Made by a program: the position numbers and the translations under genes
Shown here: one piece after another, positions 45,903 through 57,860 of the stretch
Layout: the number at the start of each line of letters is the position of its first letter
Numbering within the stretch: position 1 is the first letter of the stretch
Assembly (NCBI GenBank): GCA_000750105.3
Contig: JPHH03000026.1
Coordinates: 310,001-374,000, forward strand
Direction: 5' to 3'
Source: Tolypocladium sp. Sup5 PDA-1
Lineage: Eukaryota; Ascomycota; Sordariomycetes; Hypocreales; Ophiocordycipitaceae
Length of the DNA: 64,000 nt
The notes under the pieces: model-generated
What the model was told of the DNA's origin: nothing
What the model saw: only the letters and a program-made list of their open reading frames with translations
Database searches by the model: none

Positions 45903-47263
45903 CTATACTGCTAGCTTCGACATGTCCTGCTGAACCGCATCTGTGGGGTCGGTACTTTGCAAGGCATGCAATTCTTTGGATAGTCCACCGCTTGGCCCGC
46001 TTGCAATAGCACCTTCAATCGGTTCGTTGCTTTCTGATCCCAACACTACATGTGCCTCTTCCTCATCCTCCTCATCCTCCTCGTCTTCATCCTCGTCTTC
46101 GTCTTCGTCTTCGTCTTCGTCTTCGTCTTCATCTTCTTCTTCCTCATCACCTCCCTCCCCTGATGCATGCTTGGCTTCCAGCTTGGCAGCTTTCTCCTTG
46201 ATCGCGGCCTCTAGGTCCTTGAGCATCTTCTTTGTAAAGCCAGAGGCCTCGACGGTGGCATCCAATCTCTTGACGCCACCCTTACCCACGCTCTTCTTGG
46301 CGTCCTTGAAGAATGGCCCCGGCTTGGTGCCTGTAAAGTGGAACCGACGTTCGAAGAATCGCTTTATGCAGTTGACATCTCGGTCAAAGTACATTTCGGC
46401 GTTTTGGTGTTCCATGGAGACCATCTGAGGGAAGTCAATGACGACAGGCTCGAGCTTGATCGACTCTTGTCCGTCGTCGGACGTTATCTTTTCTTCCTTG
46501 ACCAAGATGTTGAACTCATTGAAGTCGCCGTGAATCAGGCCATTGCTGGCGAATCGCAGGATGAGGGCGATGAGGTCGGCGTATAGGGATGCTGGGTCGG
46601 GGACTGTCGCAATCTGCCTTAGCGGAAAGGCGTCTATCAGGGTCATGACGATGGTATGCCGGGACTGCGCCAGCGGCACTGGGACCGGGTAGCCCTCCTC
46701 ATGCAGCGCCTTCATAAAGGCAAACTCTTTCATGGCCGCCAGCCTGGACAGGTACATCCAGGACCCGGAAGCGCGGTTCTTGAGGTAGTCTCGGTTCGAC
46801 TTGACGGACCGAAACGATATTCTGCCCAACCGGTGAATCTTCAAAACCCGCTGCGCCCCCGTATCATCCGCAACCACCATGATATCGCTCTCCTTTCCAA
46901 CTCCGATTCGGGTTCCAACGCTGTAGAGGTCTTTGCGGGTGGCGTGGGTGTGCAGGGCGAGGTAGTCGAGACCGCCGTACGTCAAACGGTAGCCGTCGTA
47001 CTTGGCTTCTTTCACTTTGGCGATGAGGCCGACTTTCGCGAGGGCGGATATGCTCCTGTGGACACCGCTTGCGCCTCCCCGAAGGCGGGAAAGCTTTTCA
47101 ATCAACGGCGTGGGCACGAGTTCGTGGTTTTTGCTGCCCATTTCAACCTAAGCGTGGCCATTAGGGTTGTCCAGCACTGGGTTGGACGCAGGAGACATAC
47201 CGCTGTGAGAACTCGCCAGTCTTCAGACGCCAAATGGCGCATTGCCCGCGTGTCTAACTTCAT
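45903..47263 (-). CDS. RIO2: Atypical serine/threonine kinase/ATPase RIO2
   Basis: Exons 47201-47263 and 45903-47147 give 435 residues. The 63-nt first exon supplies MKLDTRAMRHLASEDWRVLTA, which joins VEMGSKNHELVPTPLI: the conserved Rio2 N-terminus. A winged-helix domain (about 1-95) precedes the RIO kinase fold. ATP loop GVGKESD (103-109), Lys124 in VLKIHRLG, catalytic Asp229 and Asn234 in HGDFNEFNIL, and Asp259 in VIDFPQ are all present, so the enzyme should be active. The C-terminal 80 residues carry an extreme Asp/Glu run (46058-46147), then VQQDMSKLAV. Rio2 acts in late 40S maturation, binding the pre-40S decoding site; ATP hydrolysis triggers its release before Nob1 cleaves 20S pre-rRNA. 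It is essential in yeast. It shares a divergent promoter with RPN1. Confidence 0.97.
46058..46147 (-). repeat. Asp/Glu-coding microsatellite in RIO2
   Basis: GAAGAC-type hexanucleotide repeats (about six CGTCTT units read on plus, 46094-46128) in a longer run of GAT/GAG/GAA codons. It encodes an alternating Asp-Glu stretch and is likely length-variable between strains. Confidence 0.9.
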
Positions 47264-47758
47264 GGTCGGTCGATTGCTTGAAATCTCGTCAAGAAAGATG
47301 CTGGCTGTCCAAGGCTCGAATTATACGAACGTACTTCGTATGTGGGGTTTGGATGGTTGTTGTGGTGGGGTGAGACGATCAAAGAAATTTGGCCGATAAG
47401 ATCTAATCGATAGCGCTTCAACTCCCTTATCGCGGAACAACGTTTCGGAGATCACGCCAAGCACGACACGTGACTGCAAGGCTGGGGGTGGCCCTTCCGT
47501 GGCAGGCGGCAGCGCCTCGCGTAACCCAGAGCTACGTTGGGTTGGAGCGACCTCTAAAGCTTTACTGCTATCCACGTCCATCACCTTCCACCACCTCCAA
47601 CACACACCAGCGACATCTTTAGAGTCGGACAAAGACGCGCTCGTGTATCTTAGGCCTCAAGAATTTGTCGTTCCCCAGCGCCTCGTCGACCAACTCCCCG
47701 TCCGTCCGTCTGTCCTCTTACTGGAGCTCCCGCACGGGCTCGACATCTCGACGTCAAC
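47264..47758. promoter_or_regulatory. Divergent promoter, RIO2 / RPN1
   Basis: The 495 bp between outward-facing start codons. It includes a CACGTG word (about 47468) and CT-rich leader sequence before the RPN1 ATG. The yeast proteasome element GGTGGCAAA is not seen on either strand by eye. Confidence 0.55.
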
Positions 47759-50627
47759 ATGGCTCAGGACAGCGATGTGCAGAAGTCGGTTGACAAGGGC
47801 AAGGGAAAGGCCGTGGACAAGTCCAAGGATGAGAAGCCCATTCTGAACGGCAAGAAGGAGGAGGATAAGAAGGATGGTGCGCTTCGTCGAGCTGGCCTCA
47901 ATCTGCAATCTGTCGCTGACCAAACACCAGCCGCCGAGGAGGAGCTTAACGAGGAGGACCAGCAGCTCAAGAACGAGCTGGATATGATGGTGGAGCGCTT
48001 GACGGTGAGTATCACCAACGCGAGCCTTCATTAGTGGTAACGGTGACCCTGACCATCCGCCTGCAGGAGTCCAACACGGAGCTCTACAAGACCGCACTGG
48101 AAGCCATGAAGACCTCGATCAAGACCTCGACATCATCAATGACGGCAGTACCGAAGCCTCTGAAGTTCCTCAGACCACACTACGAGACGTTGACCAAGCT
48201 GTACGACGATTGGCCAGATGATGAGAACAAGACATCGCTGGCGGACGTTCTCTCCGTCATTGGTATGACCTATTCGGACGAAGACAAACAAGACACACTC
48301 AAGTACAGACTGCTCGCGCCTACGTCTGACATCTCCTCTTGGGGCCACGAATACGTCCGGCATCTGGCACTGGAGATTGGCGAGGTGTATGGCAAGCGCA
48401 TCGCGGCTGACGAGCCCACAAAGGACCTGGTCGACCTGGCCCTGATCTTGGTACCCCTCTTCATTAAGAGCAACGCTGAGGCTGATGCCGTGGATCTCAT
48501 GAGTGAGCTGGAGATTATCGAGGAGACCCCCAAGTTCGTCGACGAGGAAACCTACGCCCGAGTATGCCTATACATGGTCAGCATGGTTAACCTGCTCACT
48601 TACCCCGACAACGAAATTTTTCTCCGAACCGCGCACAAGATCTACATGGAGCACAAGCAGTTTGCTCAGGCCATGGTTCTTGCCATTCGACTACACGATG
48701 TCGAGCTGATCAAGGCCGACTTCGACAAGGCCGAGGACCCTGCGCTGAAGAAGCAGCTCGCTTTCTTGATCGCCCGCCAAAGGATAGTCGTCGACTTGCC
48801 TGAGGACACTGAGGAAGAGCAGGTGTACTCGGAGTGTTTGTCCAATCTGAAACTGTCAGAGCACTTCAAGTCGCTGGCCAAGGAGCTGAACATCCTGGAC
48901 CCCAAGACCACCGAGGACATTTACAAGAGCCATCTGGAGAGTAGCCGAGTGGCTGGCATGACCAACCTCGATTCTGCTAGGCACAATCTCGCGGCCGGCT
49001 TTGTCAATGCCTTCGTCAACGCTGGCTACGGCAACGATAAGATGATGCTGGTGGACGGTGAGAAGGAGACGTGGGTCTGGAAAACCAAGGCGGATGGAAT
49101 GATGTCGACGGTCGCCTCAATGGGTACCCTGTTGTTGTGGGACATTGAGAACGGCCTCGACAAGATTGACAAGTACACGTATGCTACCGAACCCGAAATC
49201 TCGGCCGGCGCAATGCTCGCTATTGGCATCATGAACTCTGGTGTTCGGATAGATTCCGAGCCGGCTCTGGCGCTCCTGGGCGACGCGGACAAGCTCCATC
49301 ACTCGAACCCATTGGTCAGAACGGCCTGCATCATGGGCCTCGGCCTGTCTTACGCCGGCTCCAACAAGGAAGACTTGCTGGAGCTTCTGCTTCCGATCAT
49401 CAGCGATTCCTCCCAAGACATGCAGATCTCGGCAATGGCAGCGTTGGCCTGTGGCTTGATCTTTGTTGGATCGTCGCACCCTGACGTCTCTGAGGCTATT
49501 GTCACGACCCTGATGGATGACGACCGAAAGAACCAGTTGACGGACAAATGGACGCGATTCCTGGCTCTTGGCTTGGGCCTGCTGTTCTTTGGCCGACAAG
49601 AAGAGGTTGACGTTATTCTGGAGACGCTGAAGGCTGTTGACCACCCCATGTCCAAGCCAACGGCGGTGCTGGCCGAGATTTGTGCTTGGGCTGGCACTGG
49701 CGCTGTCCTGAAGATTCAGGAGCTCCTGCACATCTGTAACGAGCACAAGGAGGAGTCTGATGACAAGAAGGGCGATGAGCTGCTGCAAGCTTATGCCGTA
49801 ATCGGCATTGCATTGGTGGCTATGGGTGAGGACGTTGGCCAGGAAATGGTGCTGCGTCAGTTTGGCCATCTTATGCACTACGGAGAGGCCAACATCCGAA
49901 AGGCTGTGCCCCTGGCTATGGGCTTGATTAGCCCGAGCAACCCGCAGATGAAGGTCTACGATACGCTGTCCAGATATACTCACGACACGGACCCCGAGGT
50001 CGCCATCAACGCCATCTTCGCCATGGGCATGCTCGGTGCCGGCACCAACAACGCCAGACTGGCTCAGCTTCTCAGGCAGCTGGCCAGCTACTACCACCGC
50101 GACCAGGACGCTCTCTTCATGGTCCGCATCGCCCAGGGTCTCCTGCACATGGGCAAGGGTACCCTCTCCATCAACCCGTTCCACACGGATCGCCAGGTTC
50201 TCTCCCACGTGGCCACCGCTGGCCTCCTGGCCACCATGATCGCCATGATCGACCCCAAGGAGTTCATCACCGGAAACTCTCACTACCTCCTCTACTTCCT
50301 CGTCCCCGCCATGCACCCCCGCTTCCTCGTCACGCTGGACGAGCAACTGAAGCCGCTCAAGGTCAATGTCCGTGTTGGTCAGGCCGTGGATGTTGTCGGC
50401 CAGGCCGGTCGCCCCAAGACCATCACCGGGTGGCAGACGCAAAGCACCCCGGTGCTACTGGGCTACGGGGAGCGTGCGGAGCTGGAGGACGAGGAGTACA
50501 TTAGCTTGAACAGCACGCTGGAGGGCTTGGTTATTCTGCGGAAGGTAAGATCCCCCGCCCCCTGAAGAACAGTCGAGCATGTACTGACTGGCTTGAACAG
50601 AACCCTGAATGGGAGGATGGCAAATAG
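47759..50627 (+). CDS. RPN1: 26S proteasome regulatory particle non-ATPase subunit Rpn1
   Basis: Exons 47759-47876, 47931-48004, 48067-50544 and 50601-50627 give 898 residues. The body has the N-terminal helical region (ESNTELYKTALEAMKTSIK, KPLKFLRPHY), followed by proteasome/cyclosome repeats such as LSYAGSNKEDLLELL and GLLFFGRQEEVDVIL, and ends LVILRKNPEWEDGK. The C-terminal exon of nine codons supplies NPEWEDGK. Rpn1 is the largest base subunit, docking ubiquitin receptors and Ubp6 and guiding substrates to the ATPase ring. The 54-nt segment 47877-47930 has a GTGCGC donor, a CTGAC branch word and a CACCAG acceptor; its removal joins KKDA to AEEELNEEDQQLK. It has no stop and is a multiple of three, so retention would only insert 18 residues; I treat it as an intron. 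Confidence 0.96.
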
Positions 50628-50914
50628 ACGGATACGGGGCCGGAGTTGGGCATGGTACAATAGCAAGGGCGCTTCGTTGGGGAGCTCAGGCCGCTATTAC
50701 ACCTGTATAGTAATTCTTCTGTAAGCAGCAGTGTTTCGCGCACAACTATGCATTGATAGAGGGCCAAAAAAAATACACCGCGAATCAAAACATCACAGAC
50801 AAAGGCACAAGCAGGCGTAACTAACGTTGTCCAAAATGTCTTGGTATTTTTTCATGATATCCAAGATCCCTTTCTATTTTGGGGGGTTTCCAAGGTTGAG
50901 AAACGCAACTACTG

Positions 50915-53729
50915 CTACCACGTATCCGGTCCAAACGTCTCCCCCTCAGGCACCGTCCTGTACGAGCATGCCTGCCAGTCGCATCCTTGCTTGTACACCT
51001 CTGTGCCCCACCAGCTGAAGCCCTTCATCCAGCCGGGGTAGATGAAGCCGAAGAAGACGACGACGATGCCGAACGCGAGGCCCGAGTCGAGGGCGGCGCT
51101 GAGGGTCATGGTGTACTTGCCCCACCAGGCGCTGGCGCGGCGCTTGATGAGATAGTTGAAGATGTAGCAGACGACGGCCCAGACGGAGAAGTTGAGCCCC
51201 GTGGCGGGGGGGATCCAGCCCATGGCGCCGAAGATGACGGGGAGGTTGACCTTGCGGAGGATGCTGTGGCGCTTGCGGCGGGCGTAGAGCCAGAGGGGGA
51301 TGGGGAGGAACGCGCCGAGGGGGAAGCACCAGATGAGGGCGCGGTAGATGGCCGTGGGGCCGAAGAACTCGCCGGGGCCGACGACGCCCCAGAGGATGGA
51401 GCCGTTGAAGTGGACGCGGGCGATGGGGCAGGTGAAGCCGTTGACGGCCTCGGAGGTGCAGATGCCCTTTACGTTGGCGAACATCCAGTTCAGGACGCCG
51501 ATCTGAGTGACCGAGGAGACGAGCGTGGCGACGACCTGGACGAGGAACATGATGCGCGGCGGAATCTTCATGTAGTGGCCGAGCTTGAGGTCCGAGGCGA
51601 ACTTGATGCCCTGCGCCGACGAGATGTAGCCGTAGGTGACGAAGACCATGTTAGCGATGGGGCGGCCCGGGAAGACGACGCCGCAGATGAGCTGGCAGAT
51701 GAGGTAGATGCTGCTGTGCTGGTTGGTGACGGCCATGATGATGCCGTTGGGAATGAAGAAGATGGCACCAATGGCGAGGGCGAGCAGCAGGCCGTACCAC
51801 GGCAGATGGACGGGGTAGCTGTGAATGCCGAGTCAGTATGCAAATTGCACAGACGGCGTGCCATGCAAGGGGTAGAACTCACTATTCGACGAGGAACATG
51901 CCAATGGCTGCCATGGACGCAAACGTCATCAGATACCAGCTCAGCGGCGCATCCTTGTAGCGGTTCATCAGACGGCTATGGATGTCCTCGCGGCTCAGCA
52001 GGCCATCCACGTTGGATGTCGAGGCGGACATCGGGGTAAAGGGTTCACTGCCGAGGGATGCGCTCGAGGCGGCGCGTGACTCGTTGACGGGCTGGTACAC
52101 CGGCTTGCCATTTTCCCGCGCCTCCTCCAGTGCCTTTTTCCACGTTCGCCAGATATCGTGTCCGTGCCAGCACAAAGTATGGGTCAACAGGGCGGCGAGT
52201 CCAGCAAACTGCACACCATAGCTGAGCATGTAAGTGACAGGTAAGAAGACCCTGCTGTAGCTGGTGTAGGACTCCTTGTCAAAGACAAAGTCTGGCGTCA
52301 GGATCTTGCTGACGTCGTAGATCTTGCCCGTGTTGTCGAACACGCCCGCAGAGAGGATGGGCATGTACGACGAATAGAGCACATTGGAGTAGTAGAAAAT
52401 GGGGGCAATAATCCACATGACAATGGCCAGGCCGCCAATGACGTTCATGGCGGCCCAGAACGGCACAAGCAGCGGCGAGCCGACGTAGGTGATTTGTGCC
52501 CAGTCAAAGGTCATGGGGAAGAGGCCAAGCCCCGAGGCGACGCCAAATAGATTGGCGATGACGACGTTCTTGGGCGCAAACCAGGTGATGACGTTAAAGT
52601 AGCTGAGGGCAGGGAACAGCAGGCCCGGTAGGAAGTAAAAGGCAAAGGCACCGCCCCAGACGATGTAAAAGAACTTCCAGCGGCTAATGGTCCAGCCGTT
52701 GGCGGGCTTGTTGTCCTGCTTGTGGAGGGTCGAGAACATGGCGGCCGACATGAGCGTGCCGGGCCAGATCATGCCACTCGGGCGGACCAAGAAGCGGCGG
52801 GCCATGCCGGCGAAGCCGTAGCCCAGAATCTGCGTCGAGATGGTCAGGAGGAGCTGGTAGACGATGGGCGCCTCCTGTTTGTAAAACTGCGTCTGCTCCA
52901 CGATGACGTCCGTAGCGAAGGCGAAGCCAAAGGCAACATTGCTGCTGACATAGACGCAGGTATGCTCTTTCTCGTTCCATCTCCCCTGAGCCAGCCAGAG
53001 CCGCCAGGAGTTGAGATTCTTGGGGCGGCGGACAGGGTCCCCCCGCTCCGCTACCGACGGCATGCGTAATCCGTCAACGAACTCGTCATCAGGGTCATAA
53101 GGTCGTTTCAACAGAAAGTCCCACAGGTGGCCCAGGGGATGAACGAGAAGCAAAGCAATAACGGGCGTGATGGCGACGCTAGGGTATCGTAAGGAGAAGA
53201 ACAGGTTCGTGGATGAACCAAGTATGGAGAAGAGTACGGAGAGGCACCACATTCGTGGCGTGTTGATGGATAGGGTGGTGTTGTCGGTTGGGGAGACGGA
53301 GGCTCGGACTGCTTCGTGGGGGGAGTTTTCCTCGTGGTCGGCTTCCGAAGACTGATCATCGTCGAGCATGAGTCCATCCTCCGTGGTCAGGTCGTCGTCC
53401 TTCACTTGGTCGAGGATCTCGCCAGACAGCGGCGCCTCTGCCAGTCCGAAGCGCCCCTCGAGGCCGGAGACGAGGGCGGCGCCGTCGAGATCCTCCGACT
53501 TGCGCGACGACTGCCTGGACACTAGGGAGCGCTTGGAGCTTAGACTCCTCTGACTCCTGGTGGCGTCGCGAACACGGCGAAGCTGGTGGGCGTCATCGTC
53601 GTCGTCGGAATCGCTGTCGGCGGGGGAAGCATTGCGATTTGGCGTCACGGCGACGGAGCCGTAGGGCGAGGAGTCTTGCCGGGAGGCGCCGTCGGCGGAG
53701 CGTAGGAAGGGAGTCTTCTTGGAAGCCAT

Positions 53730-53766
<37 letters not shown>

Positions 53767-54182
53767 GCAGCGGCGGCGGCGTCGTCATCGGGATGATGAG
53801 GACAAGGACCGAGAGCTGGGTCCGCTATTGCCTCGCTGGCTCGCGGGGAGGGGTGGGCATGGTGAGAAGTAGTACGAGAGCGCGAGGCGGTCACGGAAGA
53901 AGACGTCTCGGCCGGCGGAGGGATCTGGATCTGGGTCGGGTAGGGCGCTTCTCGCAGAGGCGAGGCGTGAGTCTCCGAGACGGTGGACCGCGCGGTGGAG
54001 GAGGACGTGGATGCCAGGGTCTGCAGCTGGAGAGAGACGACGCCGCCCTTGTGCAGATGGGAGGAGTCACCGCGTTCGCGCACCCTGGTCTCAGCCGGCG
54101 AGGAGGAGGAGGAGGAGGAGTTAGCGGTGGTGCTGGTCTTGGGCTTGGAATTGGACTTGGTGGTCTCGGTGCGCCGGCCCAT
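50915..54182 (-). CDS. OPT family oligopeptide transporter
   Basis: Exons 51883-54182 and 50915-51818 give 1067 residues. Splicing joins GMFLVEY to YPVHLPWYGLLL in phase, the expected OPT continuity. About 14-16 membrane helices follow residue 290, starting WCLSVLFSILGSSTNLFFSLRYPSV. Typical motifs include SSNVAFGFAFATDVIVEQ and the C-terminal GPGEFFGP. OPT proteins import small peptides, glutathione or metal chelates by proton symport; substrate is not predictable. The N-terminal 290 residues are disordered and Ser/Asp-rich, with a run of 12 Asp encoded by (GAC)12 at 53731-53766. The ATG at 54182 has excellent context (GCCATGG). An internal ATG at 53729, just after the Asp run (MASKKTPFLRS), is an alternative that would put the repeat in the 5' leader. 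The C-terminus EGETFGPDTW looks complete. Confidence 0.92.
53731..53766 (-). repeat. (GAC)12 trinucleotide repeat
   Basis: Twelve perfect TCG units on plus, coding 12 Asp on minus, directly upstream of the alternative start codon at 53729. It is a candidate for length variation. Confidence 0.95.
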
Positions 54183-56170
54183 GGCGGGGCTGGACGATGG
54201 AGGCGGCGGGGGGTCTTCAGGGAATAGAAGAGGAGAGGATGGGAGCACTAAGGCACGATGACAGACGACGGACGGTTTCTAGCGGGTTCAGACCACTACG
54301 AACGGAGTAGTAGCAGCAGATGGCGGTGGCCGTTTGTGGTCGCCGGGCGTCTCTTCCTTTGGCTGTCGCGTCGTCGTCACTGGCTGGGGGGTGCATCGGC
54401 CGGCTGCAGGGCGGGCGATGTGCTGCAACTCCGATGGGCGAATGAGTGAGTGAACGAGGTACAGCAGCGACGAGAGCAACTCGGCAACCTTCAGCGTGGG
54501 GTCGTCGGCGTGAGCAATGCGCCGAAGACGGGGATGGTTGGATGGGTGAAGTGGCAAGGATACGCCTGGTGTGGCAACGGGCCAGGCCGCACCCTAAAGA
54601 CTGACGCTGACCTGGGTTTATCAGTGATCAAATGGTGACCTCGAAGAAGCAAACCCCCAGCGAACGAGCGTCGAGGAGATGACGAGACCAAGGTGATCAG
54701 TCACCCTGGCCAGGGCCAAGAGGCAGGGTTGTCCTTGGGTTAATTACGACACAGTTCGGCTACTTTTGCGAGCAGCCAGCGACGCCGTCTTCGCAAAAGT
54801 CTCGAAGTCATCACGACGCTAGCGACTCTTACACTTGAAAGCTCCAACGGGCTCTCAGGACTCTGCCCCAGCTATGGTTTGCATATCGGATACGTCGGGA
54901 ATGTGTGCTCGTAGAAGAACATCCACGGAAGTCAAACTTGCCGAATCTATTTCGCGCGCACGCTGCAATTGGACCGTCAACAAAGAGTCACGGAACCCTG
55001 CATCGACATGCCGCGTTTGGCATGGCCGCATTTGTTGCATTCCACCCCGGGCTACTCATGCCTGCAGCTCATCAACAACGCAAGGAAGTGCGGGAGAGCC
55101 AGACCCTTGTCGTGTCTCCGTCGCGTCTCCCACACCTCTCTCATTCACCTCACTTCACGCTCTGAAAGAGAGTCTCCGGCGTACCTTTTTTCTTCTGTCA
55201 AATGACTCTGCCTCTTCAAGCAAGAGCCAATGGTTCGATACGCAAAGCCGAGGCTATCAAGACGTCTGAATTGGACACGAGGGACCGACGGTGGAGTCGT
55301 GTCGTTCGTGTGGGCTGCCTTATCCCAGCTCTTGCAGACGGATATCTGATGCAATGACAAACTGCACCAGCCCAGACAACGCCCTGCAGTCGTCATCGTC
55401 GACACTTGAGAAGGATCTTTTTTGCGTCTTGGCCGCAGTCGCGCTCGGATGTCCGCAACCAACTATACGGATAAGGTAGGTCGTTGAAGATTGTTGTTCG
55501 CCAGTCTGGAGGCTCGGTTTCTGTCTCGTTGCGAGAGGCTCTTGTCGTTGTATGTCCCTCTCCCTTGCGTTTCCCTTTACAGCTTCATGTACGAAGTAGT
55601 CCATACCAGACACTCCAAACACTTCTTGATACGTACATGACGTGCATGTAATGCTTGATTCGCGCTCAACAGCGACCGACAGAAACAGAACAAGGTCACG
55701 GCGTAATGTCTTGTCGCGTTGCTGGAGGCATTTTATCTCCCTCGTCTACGGAACCACAACGGGCCCGGCCGGTGCCAGTCAAGGCATGCGACCGGAAACG
55801 GCAACCCGAGGAGGCGAACGCGGAACCCACTCTTCCGGAAGCCCGTGCGATGCGATATGCGAGCATGCGCGAAGCAGCATTGATTTCGCAGTCGACTGCA
55901 TCTCAGGCATTTGCTGGGACAGGCTGCGATTGGACGCTGTTCCTGTAGAGCCTGCAGGAGCCGCTGTGGGGGGACGAGCAGCGAGATCCAGAAGCTGAGT
56001 CGCCCCATAATAGCGGCCTTGGGCGGGCCACCGAAATCTCTCACGTGCAGGCGGTGATGCCCTAGAAGCCTCACGTTCCATCCGTGCCAGGATCACCTCA
56101 TGACCTTCATCAGGCTCCATCCACCAAGCGCGGGCGAATTCGGACTCGGACTCCGTCTTGGTCGCCCGAG
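54183..56170. other. 2 kb intergenic, no gene supported
   Basis: Upstream region of both the OPT gene (minus) and the folate gene (plus). Open frames up to about 144 codons show no domain and overlap in conflicting frames. No RNA gene was seen. Confidence 0.45.
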
Positions 56171-56970
56171 ATGGCTGCGTCGTTGACCGCTGCAAAGCAG
56201 CAACTGAGGAGCCTCGTGAAGCAGAAGCTCTCGGGTGTGTCGCAAGACTCGGTCCTCGCTCAGAGTACGGCCGCCAGCGAATGCCACCTGCTCAGCCGTT
56301 CTCGTTGCTCACCAGTGCAATAACAGGTCGCAAGATATTCGAGTCCCTCAAGGACTTCAAGCCCTACAAGGATGCCAGCCGCATCAGCATATACCTGTCC
56401 ATGCCGGCGGCGGAGGTGCAGACAGACGCCATCGTCCGCCATGCCCTCGGTGCCGGGAAGCAGGTCTTTGTCCCGTACCTCCACAAGTCGCCGTTGGAGA
56501 CGCCAAACACGCCCGCGCGGGTGATGGATATGGTTCACCTCAAGAGCATTCAGGACTATGAGAGCCTGAAGCTGGACCGCTGGGGCATCCCCAGCATAGA
56601 TCCAGCCACGGTTCACGACCGACAGCGCATCCTCGGCGGGCCGGACGTCCACAGATCGGACATGTCGACTCTAGATCTGATGTTGATGCCCGGTGTGGCG
56701 TTCGACTTTGACGAGGCTGGTTCCGTCCGGAGACTTGGCCATGGCAAGGGATTCTACGACTTCTTCCTCAACAGGTACCTGGCCAAGATGGACCCCTCGG
56801 GTGGGAGCCTCGACAGGCCACCGCTGTTGCTGTACGGACTGGCCCTTACAGAGCAGCTACTTTCTGCCTCGTCTGGCGAGCAGGTCCCTATGGGTCCCTA
56901 TGATCGAAAACTGCACGGCCTGGTCCTAGGAAGCGGAGAAATACGAGAATCCTCAAACAGCAGCATATAA
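56171..56970 (+). CDS. FAU1: 5-formyltetrahydrofolate cyclo-ligase (MTHFS)
   Basis: Exons 56171-56264 and 56327-56970 give 245 residues, normal for the family. The 62-nt intron (donor GTACGG, acceptor AACAG) joins SVLAQS to RKIFESLKDFKPY. Exon 1 begins MAASLTAAKQQLRSLVKQKL. The ATP/folate motifs are YLSMPAAEVQTDAIV, MPGVAFDFDEAGSVRRLGHGKGFYDFFLNRY and the C-terminal DRKLHGLVLGSG. It converts 5-formyl-THF (folinic acid) plus ATP to 5,10-methenyl-THF, feeding one-carbon metabolism. The glycine-rich GHGKGFYD nucleotide loop is intact. A longer in-frame start exists upstream only if the intron is ignored; splicing gives the clean start. Cytosolic or mitochondrial location is not decided by the sequence. 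Confidence 0.95.
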
Positions 56971-57860
56971 CGACTTGTCCAGGACAACTGTATCTGTACG
57001 ACGACGATGTTTGGTAGCATTGTGTCACTCCTGTAGCAATTAGACGCGGCGCATCATCAGGCCAGGTGGGATCTGTGGATTGGATACTGGCATGCATCTC
57101 TGTATGATCCCAAATGGCCGTATTGGGGTGCTTCACCCCCAACCTGATAAGGATAGAACTTAGGTTGAACAAGGCAACCGTACGTAGCTCGGCGGTCGGC
57201 CCGTGTCCGCTATCATTATCCAGAGGCGCCACACAGGTTTGCTCCCTGTCGGACGTTCAACCTGTGGTTGTCTGCTGCTTGGATATTCTAGCTTGGATCT
57301 GTCAGACTGAAGCCATACCTACCTACTTCCTCAGGCTGTGTTTTTATCGTCCCGCTCAGTCATCAGTTAACTCTGGCGGCATCTTGTGCTGTATTTTAGC
57401 CTGTGACCTGTCAACGGTCGGGTGCGTCATTGCACGCAGGCGGCTTAATTTAGGCTCCCCCGAGCGCGGAGCGGAAAAACAAACGGCGGGTCCCCTGTCT
57501 TTGGACTCATCCAAGGTTCTCATTGCCCCGCCAAAGAACGCCACGACCTATGCCATCTCCAGAGCCAAACACGACCTTGAGGTGGGCTTCGTCCTTTTTC
57601 TTCTGGACAATCCCAACGACAACGACACGCTGACCTTGTTGTGCTTCTAATCTGGACGCTGTGCCACCTGCCGCTCGCACCATCTCGTCCTCTCCTCGCG
57701 CCGCTCTTCACACCGTCAGTCCGCCTCTGCGGCGCCTCCCCGACCTCAGCCAACCCACGTGAGGCTCATATGCGCCTCCTCCTCCATCTTGCGCTGAAGC
57801 CTCTCTACGACCCCTCCGCTCCCTCAGGCCTCCCTCTCCGAACCCATCACACTGCCCGCC
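56971..57860. other. Intergenic / promoter of MTR10-like gene
   Basis: About 0.9 kb between two plus-strand genes. The last 200 bases are CT-rich, as in many fungal leaders. No other gene is supported. Confidence 0.45.

Noticed and set aside
49117..50442. A 441-codon open frame antisense to RPN1
   Set aside because: Antisense shadow of a biased codon pattern; His/Gln/Val-rich with no recognisable motif.
50987..52039. A 350-codon Asp/Glu/Ala-rich open frame antisense to the OPT gene
   Set aside because: Composition results from the reverse complement of hydrophobic helices; no domain, and the OPT sense frame is certain.
54835..55269. 144-codon plus-strand frame in the OPT/FAU1 gap
   Set aside because: No domain, overlapping equal-length frames on the other strand, and no splice continuity.
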